From: Hyphomicrobiales bacterium
GTDB lineage: Bacteria; Pseudomonadota; Alphaproteobacteria; Rhizobiales; JAJFHB01
DNA: 5,258 nt
NCBI GenBank assembly: GCA_021775795.1
Contig: JAJFHB010000042.1
Location: forward strand, 1-5,258
Reading direction: 5' to 3'
The position numbers were made by a program, and so were the translations under genes. Under the pieces are notes generated by a model, which searched no databases, was not told where the DNA came from, and was given only the letters and a program-made list of their open reading frames with translations. Shown in pieces: positions 1 to 5,258 of this stretch; positions within the stretch are counted from its first letter, which is position 1, and each line of letters starts with the position of its first letter.

Positions 1-92
1 TCTCTGAATGGCGCCAGGCCGAGGCCGAACGCATCACACGCGAACAGCGGCCCGATCTTTGGCAACGCTATCTGGCGGCCAGAAAAGACTAG
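1..92 (+). CDS. trmD: 3' end of tRNA (guanine-N1)-methyltransferase TrmD (partial)
   Basis: The frame beginning at base 3 is open to a TAG at 90-92 and encodes 29 residues, starting SEWRQAEAERITREQRPDLW and ending RYLAARKD. This charged tail, with an IxEWR-like start and a final RRPDLW-like block, matches what I know of alphaproteobacterial TrmD C-termini. TrmD makes m1G37 in tRNAs that have G at position 36, which prevents +1 frameshifting. The catalytic SPOUT domain lies outside the window, so the call rests on this short tail plus context: rplS and leuC follow on the same strand further right, as expected downstream of trmD. The gene converges on the TetR gene with 6 bp between the stop codons, and I see no hairpin terminator in that gap. 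Another protein with a similar tail cannot be fully excluded. Confidence 0.72.
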   Translation, partial: SEWRQAEAERITREQRPDLWQRYLAARKD

Positions 93-98
93 ATCGTT

Positions 99-746
99 TC
101 AGAACTTTAAATCATGCATCGTCCAGGTAATCACCCTGTCCGTATCCGCTTCCGTTGAAAGTCCCTGGTCGAGCATCTGATCCATCAGACGAAAGCGCCG
201 GACCAGTTCTTCTTCATCACTTACGTGCCCGGCAAGATAAAGTGAGGCCAACCCGTGCACCATGGCCCAGACGATGCCGGTGATATCACTCTCGTTGCCT
301 TTGAAAAGACCACCGGCCACACATTCGGCCAGAGGAGCAGCAGCAGCCTGTTGCAGCCTTTCAAGCGCCGACAAGAGTTCCGGCGCTGACCCAGCAGAGG
401 CCACCGGCTTATCGAACATCAACCCATAGAGCTGCGGTTGCCGTGCTGCAAACAAGACATGGGACAACCCCATTGCCGTAAGGCTGTCACGAGCACCATC
501 CTGACTCGCTATCGCATGAAGGCAGACATCACCAAGACGCTCAAATCCAACCGCCCGAATGCAATCGAGGATTTCTTCCTTGTCGCGAAAGTAGGAATAA
601 GGCGTTGAGCGGCTTATGCCCGCCTCTCGCGCCAGCGTGCGCATCGAGATGCCATCGGCGCCTTCACGCGCATAAAGCTCAGCGGCAATACGGCCAAGCC
701 GTGCACGGCCTGCGGCGACATCTTCCGGCGTCAAAGCCTTGGTCAT
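99..746 (-). CDS. TetR/AcrR-family transcriptional regulator
   Basis: This is a 215-residue protein, the usual TetR-family length. The N-terminal DNA-binding domain is clear: helix 1 at about 12-29 (RARLGRIAAELYAREGADG), then the helix-turn-helix at about 33-55 (SMRTLAREAGISRSTPYSYF, followed by RDKEEIL). The C-terminal ligand and dimer domain (about 60-200) is all-helical, with a QPQLYGLMF segment at 103-111 typical of one TetR C-terminal subfamily. Cysteines lie at 62, 75 and 142, and one could act as an electrophile sensor as in NemR, but that is inference. I chose the ATG at 746. A GTG eight codons upstream (770) is in frame, but it would overlap the candidate -10 element and has no good ribosome binding site. 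The gene lies 45 bp after the oxidoreductase gene on the same strand, so it probably controls that gene and itself. Its ligand is unknown. Confidence 0.88.
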   Translation of the reverse strand: MTKALTPEDVAAGRARLGRIAAELYAREGADGISMRTLAREAGISRSTPYSYFRDKEEILDCIRAVGFERLGDVCLHAIASQDGARDSLTAMGLSHVLFAARQPQLYGLMFDKPVASAGSAPELLSALERLQQAAAAPLAECVAGGLFKGNESDITGIVWAMVHGLASLYLAGHVSDEEELVRRFRLMDQMLDQGLSTEADTDRVITWTMHDLKF

Positions 747-752
747 GGTCAA

Positions 753-782
753 ACTATCGCCGCACGGCACTCAAGCTGTCAA
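753..782 (-). promoter_or_regulatory. Candidate promoter of the TetR gene, possibly giving a leaderless mRNA
   Basis: On the - strand a perfect TTGACA (777-782) is followed, after 18 bp, by GATAGT (753-758), which matches the TATAAT consensus at 4 of 6 positions. The predicted transcription start falls about 7 bases after the -10, on or next to the A of the ATG at 746. The mRNA would then have essentially no 5' leader, which fits the lack of a convincing Shine-Dalgarno sequence. The motifs are seen directly; promoter activity is inferred. Confidence 0.5.
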
Positions 783-793
783 TGGACAGTGTC
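777..793. promoter_or_regulatory. Overlapping dyads over the -35 box, candidate TetR operator
   Basis: Two overlapping inverted repeats occur here: TGTC-AATG-GACA (777-788) and GACA-G-TGTC (785-793). They form an alternating TGTC/GACA array that covers the candidate -35 box and runs into the stop codon of the oxidoreductase gene (792-794). TTGACA also occurs twice on the - strand, at 777-782 and 790-795, 13 bp apart. A compact dyad over a promoter immediately upstream of a tetR-type gene is the expected place for an autoregulatory operator. No matching copy was seen upstream of the GST or oxidoreductase genes, which weakens the case that TetR controls them through this sequence. Confidence 0.42.
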
Positions 794-2780
794 AAATGAT
801 GCGTGGCGCAGATCCCGGGCCGCGCTCCAGCGCCCAGGCCGCTTTCATGCCTTCATAGACCGCTTCTTCAGCCGTCCGGCAGGACAGGCAGTCTCCTACC
901 GCAAAGATGTCCGCATCGTAATCTTCGAGCTGATCCAGCAGAGTGGATTCCGTATCGTTGCCCTGGGCAAGAACCAAAGTGTCGACACCCTCGATCAGCA
1001 TCGGCGCCTCGCTTACCGAGTGCTGCAGATAAACCGTATCCGCGTCCGCACCATAAAGACGGGCATAGGGGATAACCTCAACCCCAAGCGTGTGCAGCCG
1101 TGCCGCCTGCAGGTCGCGAACATAAAATGGCAGCAGTTCTCCTGCATGCAATCCATTTATGGCAAGCCTCACATGACAACCTGATTGCGCAAGCATTTCC
1201 GCCAGACCGACACCAACCCAGTCACAGCGCCAGTCGGCCACAACCACGGATTGCCCGACATTCACCTGCTCACGCAATACCTGCCAGGCATCGACCACAT
1301 GAGAATCCTCGCCGAATTCCGCATTTTTGGGCCACAGCGGTTTACCGCCGGTCGCCACAATAATCGCGTCCGGTGCTTCTGAGGCAATCATCGCCATATC
1401 CACTTCAGAGTGGGTTCGGACAGTGGCACCTGAAAGTTCAATCTCACGCGCGAGATTGGTGACGATACCGCCAAACTCTGATCGGCCAGGAAGAAGTTGG
1501 GCCAGCAGAGCCTGCCCCCCCAATCGTGGACTTGCCTCATGCAGTGTCACATCGTGCCCATGGGCCGCAGCCGTTGCTGCAGCCTTCATGCCGCCCGGAC
1601 CTCCGCCCACCACCATGACGCGCCTTGGTGTGTCCGTTTGAGCAGGCGCCCCGAAGGTCCGCTCCCGACCGGTTTCTGGATGCTGGATACAGGAAATCGG
1701 ATAGCCCTTGTGAAAATGACCGATGCACGCCTGGTTGCAGCCGATACAGGCCCGGATATCGTCGAAACGTCCTTCCGATGCCTTGTTGGCCATTTCCGGA
1801 TCACAGATCATTGCCCGGGTCATGCCGCACATGTCAGCCTGTCCTGACGCAATGACCTGTTCAGCGTCCTGCGGCTGGTTGATGCGGCCCGCCACAAACA
1901 CCGGGATAGAAACCTTGGCCTTTACCGTCGCCGCGAACGGCGCCACATAGGCATTGTCTATCACCATCGGCGGCACAATATGCGTTGCCCCACCGAGAGA
2001 CGCCGACGTTCCGGCGATCACATTCACATAGTCAATATCCCCCTGGAGGGCGATAATCGCCTCAAGCGCTGTGGCCTCTTCCAGGCCTGCCGGGTCTTTT
2101 TCATCACCGGAGATCCGCAGCCCCACTACCGCGTCTCCCGCTGCGGCACGCACCGCAACCGCAGTTTCCTTGAGAAACCGCAACCTGTTCTCAAACGACC
2201 CGCCGTACTGATCGTCACGCCGATTAACATTTGGATTGAGGAACTGCGCCGGCAGGTAGCCATGACTGGCAACAATTTCAACGCCGTCCACCCCCGCTTC
2301 GCAGGCGCGTCTGGCGGTTGCAGCATAGCATTCAATCATATGAGCGATGAAACGCTGCGACATGGCACGCGGTATCATGTGGAACCGGTCGCTTGGCGTC
2401 GCTGACGGGGCATAAGCCACCGGCAGGGTTCCATCATTCGATTCCATGATTTCACGGCCGGGATGGAAAAGCTGAACAAACAGCCGGCAATCATAGCCAT
2501 GCACGGTGTCGGCGAGTTTTCTTAAGCCAGGGATACAGTCATCTGTATCTCCCATGAGAATGTGGGAACTGTAGCGCGCGCTCTCATGAACGCCGACAAC
2601 CTGTACGACCAAAAGTCCGGCCCCGCCCCTGGCCCGCGCCTCGTGATAGGCAACAAGCGCGTCATTCACCTTGCCATCCGTCGGCAGTGACGTGTCATGG
2701 CCGGTCGACAGGATCCGGTTCTTGACGGTCACACTACCAACCCTGAGGGGTGAGAACAGATTTTCGAGCCGCGCCGCCAT
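792..2780 (-). CDS. FMN/4Fe-4S/FAD oxidoreductase, 2,4-dienoyl-CoA reductase / trimethylamine dehydrogenase type
   Basis: The product is 662 residues, the size of the FadH and trimethylamine dehydrogenase group. Residues about 8-340 form an Old Yellow Enzyme TIM barrel that would bind FMN: PLRVGSVTVKNRILSTGHDT at 11-30, SHGYLPAQFLNP at 172-183 and DDQYGGSFENRLRF at 189-202. A 4Fe-4S site follows at C345, C348, C352 and C364 (C-x2-C-x3-C-x11-C). A Rossmann-type nucleotide fold begins at 388-397 with VVGGGPGG, and the FAD-binding AVGDC motif is at 627-631. Such enzymes pass electrons among FAD, the cluster and FMN to reduce C=C bonds, or run in reverse as amine demethylases. The GHDT and SHGYLPAQF signatures and PISCIQHPETGRE (361-373) recall the dimethylglycine/stachydrine demethylase group (DgcA, StcD), but no electron-transfer flavoprotein genes are present here. 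The start at 2780 is preceded by CAGGAG. An in-frame start at 2906 would overlap the GST gene and add 42 residues unlike the family. The substrate is not determined. Confidence 0.9.
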   Translation of the reverse strand: MAARLENLFSPLRVGSVTVKNRILSTGHDTSLPTDGKVNDALVAYHEARARGGAGLLVVQVVGVHESARYSSHILMGDTDDCIPGLRKLADTVHGYDCRLFVQLFHPGREIMESNDGTLPVAYAPSATPSDRFHMIPRAMSQRFIAHMIECYAATARRACEAGVDGVEIVASHGYLPAQFLNPNVNRRDDQYGGSFENRLRFLKETAVAVRAAAGDAVVGLRISGDEKDPAGLEEATALEAIIALQGDIDYVNVIAGTSASLGGATHIVPPMVIDNAYVAPFAATVKAKVSIPVFVAGRINQPQDAEQVIASGQADMCGMTRAMICDPEMANKASEGRFDDIRACIGCNQACIGHFHKGYPISCIQHPETGRERTFGAPAQTDTPRRVMVVGGGPGGMKAAATAAAHGHDVTLHEASPRLGGQALLAQLLPGRSEFGGIVTNLAREIELSGATVRTHSEVDMAMIASEAPDAIIVATGGKPLWPKNAEFGEDSHVVDAWQVLREQVNVGQSVVVADWRCDWVGVGLAEMLAQSGCHVRLAINGLHAGELLPFYVRDLQAARLHTLGVEVIPYARLYGADADTVYLQHSVSEAPMLIEGVDTLVLAQGNDTESTLLDQLEDYDADIFAVGDCLSCRTAEEAVYEGMKAAWALERGPGSAPRII

Positions 2781-2788
2781 GACGTTTT

Positions 2789-2794
2789 CTCCTG
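2789..2794 (-). promoter_or_regulatory. Shine-Dalgarno site fixing the oxidoreductase start
   Basis: CAGGAG lies 8 bases upstream of the ATG at 2780 on the - strand, an ideal distance. It decides between this start and the longer in-frame ATG at 2906, which lies inside the GST coding region. Confidence 0.8.
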
Positions 2795-2850
2795 AAGCAG
2801 ATACTCTTTGAGACTTTAGCGCTTCTGGACGCCACTGCAATATCGAGAAA

Positions 2851-3465
2851 CTAGAATCCGTGCCGCCGCCACAACGGTCCGAACACCTCATCAGCAGCAA
2901 CTGCATCGACTATGGTATTCAGCTTCGGAAATCTGGTCTTTTCCTCCGCCCATGCCATCAACATAGCGAGATAAACATCCGCCATACTCATGTCAGCTCC
3001 GGTGATGAACTTTTCTTCGCCAAGCGCATCCTCCATGACAGCAAGGCTTCGCCTGACATGGCTTTCGCCTGCGGCTTGTACCGCCGGGGCACACTCGGGA
3101 TCCGATGTGTAACGCTGAGGATAGAAACTGCGCAGGCAAGCCTCGTAGAGATTGACGGACATAAACACCATCCACCTCAAAAAAGCCGCATGACCGGGAC
3201 TTCCGACTTCCGGCGACAGTCCGCGCGAGGGGAAAATACTGGCCAGATATATCGTGATGGCAGCTGATTCAGTCATCACTTCACCGGACGGCAAGACCAG
3301 TGCGGGAACCTGGTGCAAAGGATTCAGCGCCACAAAGTCCGGGCGCATATGCTCATCCTTTTCAGTGTCGACGATGGCGATCTCGAAGTCTGCACCTGAT
3401 TTCACAAGAGCGGCCTCTGCAATGAAGCCACCGGAACCATCATGGCTGTAAAGCAAATATCCCAT
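2851..3465 (-). CDS. Glutathione S-transferase family protein
   Basis: This 204-residue protein has the two-domain layout of cytosolic GSTs. Residues 1-77 form the thioredoxin-like glutathione-binding domain, with the cis-proline segment NPLHQVPAL (48-56, Pro54) and the glutathione-contacting Glu-Ser pair at 66-67 (MTESAAITIYLA). Residues about 88-204 form the helical domain, with the folding N-capping box at about 155-166 (TGADMSMADVYL). The candidate catalytic residue near the N-terminus is Tyr6 or Ser11 (LLYSHDGSGG); there is no Cys there, so a beta-class cysteine mechanism is unlikely. It would conjugate glutathione to, or reduce with glutathione, some electrophile. The GAGGGA at 3475-3480 lies 9 bases before the ATG. 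The gene ends 70 bp before the oxidoreductase gene with no clear promoter between, suggesting one transcript and possibly a shared substrate pathway. The exact reaction is unknown. Confidence 0.9.
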   Translation of the reverse strand: MGYLLYSHDGSGGFIAEAALVKSGADFEIAIVDTEKDEHMRPDFVALNPLHQVPALVLPSGEVMTESAAITIYLASIFPSRGLSPEVGSPGHAAFLRWMVFMSVNLYEACLRSFYPQRYTSDPECAPAVQAAGESHVRRSLAVMEDALGEEKFITGADMSMADVYLAMLMAWAEEKTRFPKLNTIVDAVAADEVFGPLWRRHGF

Positions 3466-3526
3466 TACGCAGTTTCCCTCTCAACAATATTCATGTGCCG
3501 CCGTGTGCAACGTTAAAACATGATTC

Positions 3527-3570
3527 GGGCAGATCCTGCCCTTCAGCTACAATTTGAAAAGAGATCTGCC
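3527..3570. repeat. Second hairpin and cross-pairing repeat between ArsR and GST genes
   Basis: GGGCAG-ATC-CTGCCC (3527-3541) is a perfect 6-bp hairpin that reads similarly on both strands. In addition, GGCAGATC (3528-3535) and GATCTGCC (3563-3570) are exact reverse complements 27 bp apart. One arm of this hairpin can therefore pair with one arm of the terminator-like hairpin at 3561-3583. The two arrangements exclude each other. It may equally be a DNA-level inverted repeat in the GST promoter region. Confidence 0.45.
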
Positions 3571-3583
3571 ATAGCAGATGCTC
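3557..3583 (-). terminator. Rho-independent terminator-like hairpin after the ArsR gene
   Basis: On the - strand, GAG-C-ATCTGC pairs with GCAGAT-CTC around a 4-base loop. This gives nine pairs with one bulged C, followed immediately by TTTT and then CAAATTG. The stem begins inside the ArsR stop codon (3582-3584). The T tract is short, so termination may be partial, with some read-through into the GST gene. Confidence 0.5.
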
Positions 3584-3920
3584 ACTTGTGTTTCTGCAGG
3601 CGTACACTCGGCGCGCCGGTTGCAGCCCCGTCCGCGTCCGCACAGCACTCCTCTGTGAGGAATTCGAGCACCATATCCATGACCGCATAATTTGCCGTAC
3701 ATGAATGCGTTGTGCCCTGTTTGCTGCGAGCCACCAAATCAACAACTTCCAGCTGCTTGAGATGGTGGGAAAGCGTCGATGCCGGAATGCCGAGTGCCTC
3801 CTGGATTTTGCCGACCGGACGGCCATGATCGCCAGCGCGCACAAGCAATCTGTAGATAGCCAACCGTGTCGGGTTCCCTAAGGCCTCAAGACAGGCTGCC
3901 GTATGCTCCAGTCGCTCCAT
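3582..3920 (-). CDS. ArsR/SmtB-family winged-helix transcriptional regulator
   Basis: This 112-residue protein is the normal size for the family. It opens with the typical ACLEALGNPTRLAIYRLL (9-26), has the recognition helix-turn-helix at about 36-58 (VGKIQEALGIPASTLSHHLKQLE), then a wing and a dimerisation helix ending in LEFLTEECC (85-93). The ArsR-type CxC metal site in the recognition-helix region is absent. The cysteines are at 10, 74, 92 and 93, so the vicinal pair C92-C93, perhaps with C10 or C74, is the likely metalloid- or thiol-sensing site, if there is one. I chose the ATG at 3920 because AGGGGAG (3929-3935) sits 8 bases upstream; an in-frame start at 3977 would add 19 residues that do not look like the family. 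It lies 116 bp upstream of the GST gene on the same strand and may repress itself and that operon. Confidence 0.9.
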   Translation of the reverse strand: MERLEHTAACLEALGNPTRLAIYRLLVRAGDHGRPVGKIQEALGIPASTLSHHLKQLEVVDLVARSKQGTTHSCTANYAVMDMVLEFLTEECCADADGAATGAPSVRLQKHK

Positions 3921-3997
3921 ATATCCGGCTCCCCTATCGCAACAATCCCGACGCAAGCCCAGATTTACGGGCGCCAAAGGTCATGTCGAGTGCATTA

Positions 3998-4012
3998 AGT
4001 TTCTTTGAAACT
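3998..4012. promoter_or_regulatory. Palindrome upstream of the ArsR gene, candidate operator
   Basis: AGTTTC-TTT-GAAACT is a perfect 6-3-6 inverted repeat in an AT-rich stretch. It is centred about 85 bp before the ArsR start and flanked by two copies of TCGAG (3987-3991 region and 4015-4019). The position suits a regulator-binding site between the ArsR gene and rplS. It is too AT-rich and short to be a good terminator. Binding by this ArsR protein is inference. Confidence 0.35.
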
Positions 4013-4192
4013 AATCGAGCTACACATATTAACAAGGAGATTGAGTTGCCTTCCAGCTAACCTGGTAACCCCATGCTTGTGACTGAGAGAGTATTGTGAC
4101 GCCACAACATCAGCGAAAGGCCGTAAAATAGCTCTGTTCCAACGCTGCCCGGCCCGCCGGATTTATACAAGAATCAGGCATCGACAAACGCT

Positions 4193-4269
4193 GCTGAGTG
4201 GGTTATGGAAACGCTCGTTTTTCTCAGCGCCAGACAATATGTCGATGTAGGTTGCGCATTTTTCGCAAC
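4193..4269 (+). promoter_or_regulatory. Two hairpins in the putative rplS leader
   Basis: The first possible hairpin pairs GCTGAG (4193-4198) with CTCAGC (4223-4228); inside it, AAAC-GCTC-GTTT (4209-4220) can form a small stem. The second is a perfect GTTGCG (4251-4256) with CGCAAC (4264-4269) around a CATTTTT loop. They lie 37 to 113 bases before the rplS ATG. They could form a structured 5' leader, if the transcript starts upstream of 4193, which is not shown. Confidence 0.35.
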
Positions 4270-4305
4270 AGTCCCAACGCGCACGAGTTGCAAGAGGTTA
4301 GACCC

Positions 4306-4722
4306 ATGAACATGATCGAAGAGATCAACCGGGAAGAAGCCGCACGCATATTAGAGATGCGCGCCCTTCCTGATTTCGCCCCGGGCGATACACTGCAGGT
4401 AAATGTTAAGATCCGCGAAGGCGAGCGCGAGCGTATCCAGACCTTCGAGGGTGTCTGCATTGGCCGCAGCGGCGCTGGACTGCATGAAAGCTTCACGGTC
4501 CGCAAAATTTCCTATGGCGAGGGCGTTGAACGCGTGTTTCCTGTCTTCACACCGCTCATCGACAGCATCAAAGTGATGCGCCGGGGCAAGGTGCGGCGTG
4601 CCAAATTGTATTATCTTCGCGGTCGGCGCGGAAAATCTGCCCGTATTGCCGAGCGCCAGGATTTCCACCGTAAGGAAAAAGGCGCGCCCGCAAAGGCCGC
4701 TGCTGCAGCGCCCAAAGAATAG
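4306..4722 (+). CDS. rplS: Large ribosomal subunit protein bL19
   Basis: This 138-residue protein is L19 throughout. It contains [20 protein letters not shown] (26-45), the hallmark EGVCIGR and [17 protein letters not shown], and the very conserved [18 protein letters not shown] region. L19 sits at the 30S-50S interface and helps form bridges between the subunits. The C-terminus carries a short Lys/Ala-rich tail (about 117-138) beyond the core, as in several alphaproteobacteria. I chose the ATG at 4306 because AAGAGG (4292-4297) lies 8 bases upstream and it starts the known MNMIEE-like N-terminus; an in-frame ATG further upstream (4198 region) would add 36 residues foreign to L19. The expected upstream partner trmD is about 4.2 kb away, so the gene must have its own promoter or rely on a new one. 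Confidence 0.97.
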   Translation: MNMIEEINREEAARILEMRALPDFAPGDTLQVNVKIREGERERIQTFEGVCIGRSGAGLHESFTVRKISYGEGVERVFPVFTPLIDSIKVMRRGKVRRAKLYYLRGRRGKSARIAERQDFHRKEKGAPAKAAAAAPKE

Positions 4723-4754
4723 TCGCTGCCCAAGAACGAATTGCTTCGCATTGC

Positions 4755-4793
4755 GGGCGGCTCCCTGGAGACAGGCTGCCGCCCTTTGCATTT
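4755..4793 (+). terminator. Terminator-like hairpin after rplS
   Basis: GGGCGGC (4755-4761) pairs perfectly with GCCGCCC (4778-4784); inside, CCT and AGG can add three more pairs around a GGAGAC loop. TTT-GCA-TTT follows, a poor, interrupted T tract. It lies 32 bp after the rplS stop and about 70 bp before leuC, so it could end the rplS transcript or act as a partial block before leuC. Confidence 0.55.
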
Positions 4794-4862
4794 AAAGCTG
4801 AAATGGTTGCGGGCTGAGTTCTGCGCACCATCAGCACACAATAATTTCTAAGAGGCTTGCTC

Positions 4863-5258
4863 ATGTCCAACCCGCGCACTCTCTACGACAAGATTTGGGA
4901 TGCTCATCTGGTTCACGAACAGGAAGACGGCACCTGTCTCCTCTACATTGACCGCCACCTGGTGCATGAGGTGACAAGCCCACAGGCTTTCGAGGGGCTG
5001 CGCATGACCGGCCGCACAGTACGCGCGCCTGAAAAAACCCTGGCGGTGGTTGACCACAACGTACCGACCACAGATCGTTCACAGGGCATCGATGATCCTG
5101 AATCCGCCCTGCAGATCGACACACTGGCCGCGAACTGCGCCGAGTTTGGTGTCGACTATTTCAACGAAACCGATGTGCGTCAGGGCATCGTCCACATCAT
5201 TGGCCCGGAGCAGGGTTTCACCTTGCCTGGAACGACAATCGTTTGCGGCGACAGCCAC
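4863..5258 (+). CDS. leuC: 3-isopropylmalate dehydratase large subunit, N-terminal part
   Basis: The first 132 codons are present and the frame runs open off the right edge. LeuC with LeuD isomerises 2-isopropylmalate to 3-isopropylmalate in leucine synthesis, using a 4Fe-4S cluster in the aconitase fold. Visible signatures are [12 protein letters not shown] (6-17), [20 protein letters not shown] (27-46), the DHNVPT motif (64-69) and VCGDSH (127-132) at the edge. The cluster-binding cysteines lie further downstream, outside the window. AGAGG (4851-4855) sits 7 bases before the ATG. An AATAAT at 4840-4845 could be a -10 box, but I see no good -35 at the right distance. A leuC near rplS is usual for alphaproteobacteria. 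Confidence 0.96.
   Translation, partial: MSNPRTLYDKIWDAHLVHEQEDGTCLLYIDRHLVHEVTSPQAFEGLRMTGRTVRAPEKTLAVVDHNVPTTDRSQGIDDPESALQIDTLAANCAEFGVDYFNETDVRQGIVHIIGPEQGFTLPGTTIVCGDSH

Larger units (their letters stand above)
3921..4305. other. Intergenic region between divergent ArsR and rplS genes
   Basis: These 385 bp hold no convincing gene. They contain the ArsR ribosome binding site, a palindrome at 3998-4012, a strong AAGGAG at 4034-4039 with no worthwhile reading frame after it (a TTG start would give only four codons), a short GC-rich dyad (CCGG-CCCG-CCGG, 4149-4160) followed by TTTATAC, and two possible RNA hairpins before rplS. With trmD moved away, both the ArsR and rplS promoters should lie here. 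I could not identify a well-spaced -35/-10 pair for either with confidence. Confidence 0.6.

Noticed and set aside
1327..1847. Open frames on the + strand within the oxidoreductase gene
   Set aside because: They are antisense to a well-supported coding region, have no recognisable protein features or ribosome binding sites, and arise from the GC-rich codon pattern of the real gene.
1980..2405. 141-residue + strand frame inside the oxidoreductase gene
   Set aside because: It is fully antisense to the conserved flavin-binding barrel, and its translation shows no known domain.
2781..2906. N-terminal extension of 42 residues on the oxidoreductase
   Set aside because: It overlaps the GST gene by 56 bp, looks unlike the family, and the ATG at 2780 has an ideal CAGGAG ribosome binding site.
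3866..4060. 64-residue + strand frame between ArsR and rplS
   Set aside because: It overlaps the ArsR start antisense, its composition is not protein-like, and it has no ribosome binding site.
4034..4060. AAGGAG followed by TTG as a small leader peptide gene
   Set aside because: The frame after the TTG is only four codons before TAA, with no stem-loop attenuator beside it.
4351..4791. 146-residue - strand frame opposite rplS
   Set aside because: It is a shadow of the highly conserved L19 coding region.
1..5258. CRISPR array, tRNA or rRNA gene, insertion sequence
   Set aside because: I saw no regularly spaced repeats, tRNA-like cloverleaf, rRNA signature or transposase-like coding sequence anywhere in the window.

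Overview
The window looks like alphaproteobacterial chromosome. It is moderately GC-rich. Its left edge carries the last 28 codons of what reads as trmD. Its right side carries rplS (ribosomal protein L19) followed by leuC (3-isopropylmalate dehydratase large subunit), both on the + strand. The order rpsP-rimM-trmD-rplS, with leuC/leuD close downstream, is a familiar alphaproteobacterial arrangement, and the L19 and LeuC sequences read as alphaproteobacterial. I cannot name a genus.

The unusual part lies between trmD and rplS, genes that are normally adjacent. Here about 4.2 kb separates them, and it holds four genes that all run on the - strand. In transcription order (right to left) these are an ArsR-type repressor (3920-3582), a glutathione S-transferase (3465-2851), a large FMN/4Fe-4S/FAD oxidoreductase of the Old Yellow Enzyme / 2,4-dienoyl-CoA reductase / trimethylamine dehydrogenase type (2780-792), and a TetR-type repressor (746-99). 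The last gene converges on trmD with only 6 bp between the stop codons. The simplest reading is an accessory cassette inserted into a housekeeping operon, which leaves rplS needing its own promoter.

Within the cassette, the GST and oxidoreductase genes are 70 bp apart with a strong ribosome binding site and no obvious promoter between them, so they are probably cotranscribed. The pairing of a TetR regulator, an Old Yellow Enzyme-type flavoprotein and a glutathione-dependent enzyme recalls the nemR-nemA-gloA electrophile-response operon of E. coli. However, the flavoprotein here is the long, iron-sulfur-containing kind, and its sequence also recalls the demethylases of methylated-amine catabolism (DgcA/StcD type). 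The true substrate cannot be read from the sequence.

Regulatory signals include a promoter with overlapping dyads in the short gap before the TetR gene, placed so that its mRNA could be leaderless. There is a terminator-like hairpin right after the ArsR gene, with a second hairpin that can pair with it. A 15-bp palindrome lies upstream of the ArsR gene, two hairpins lie in the region upstream of rplS, and a terminator-like hairpin lies between rplS and leuC. The stretch 3921-4305 is the only gap over 300 bp.
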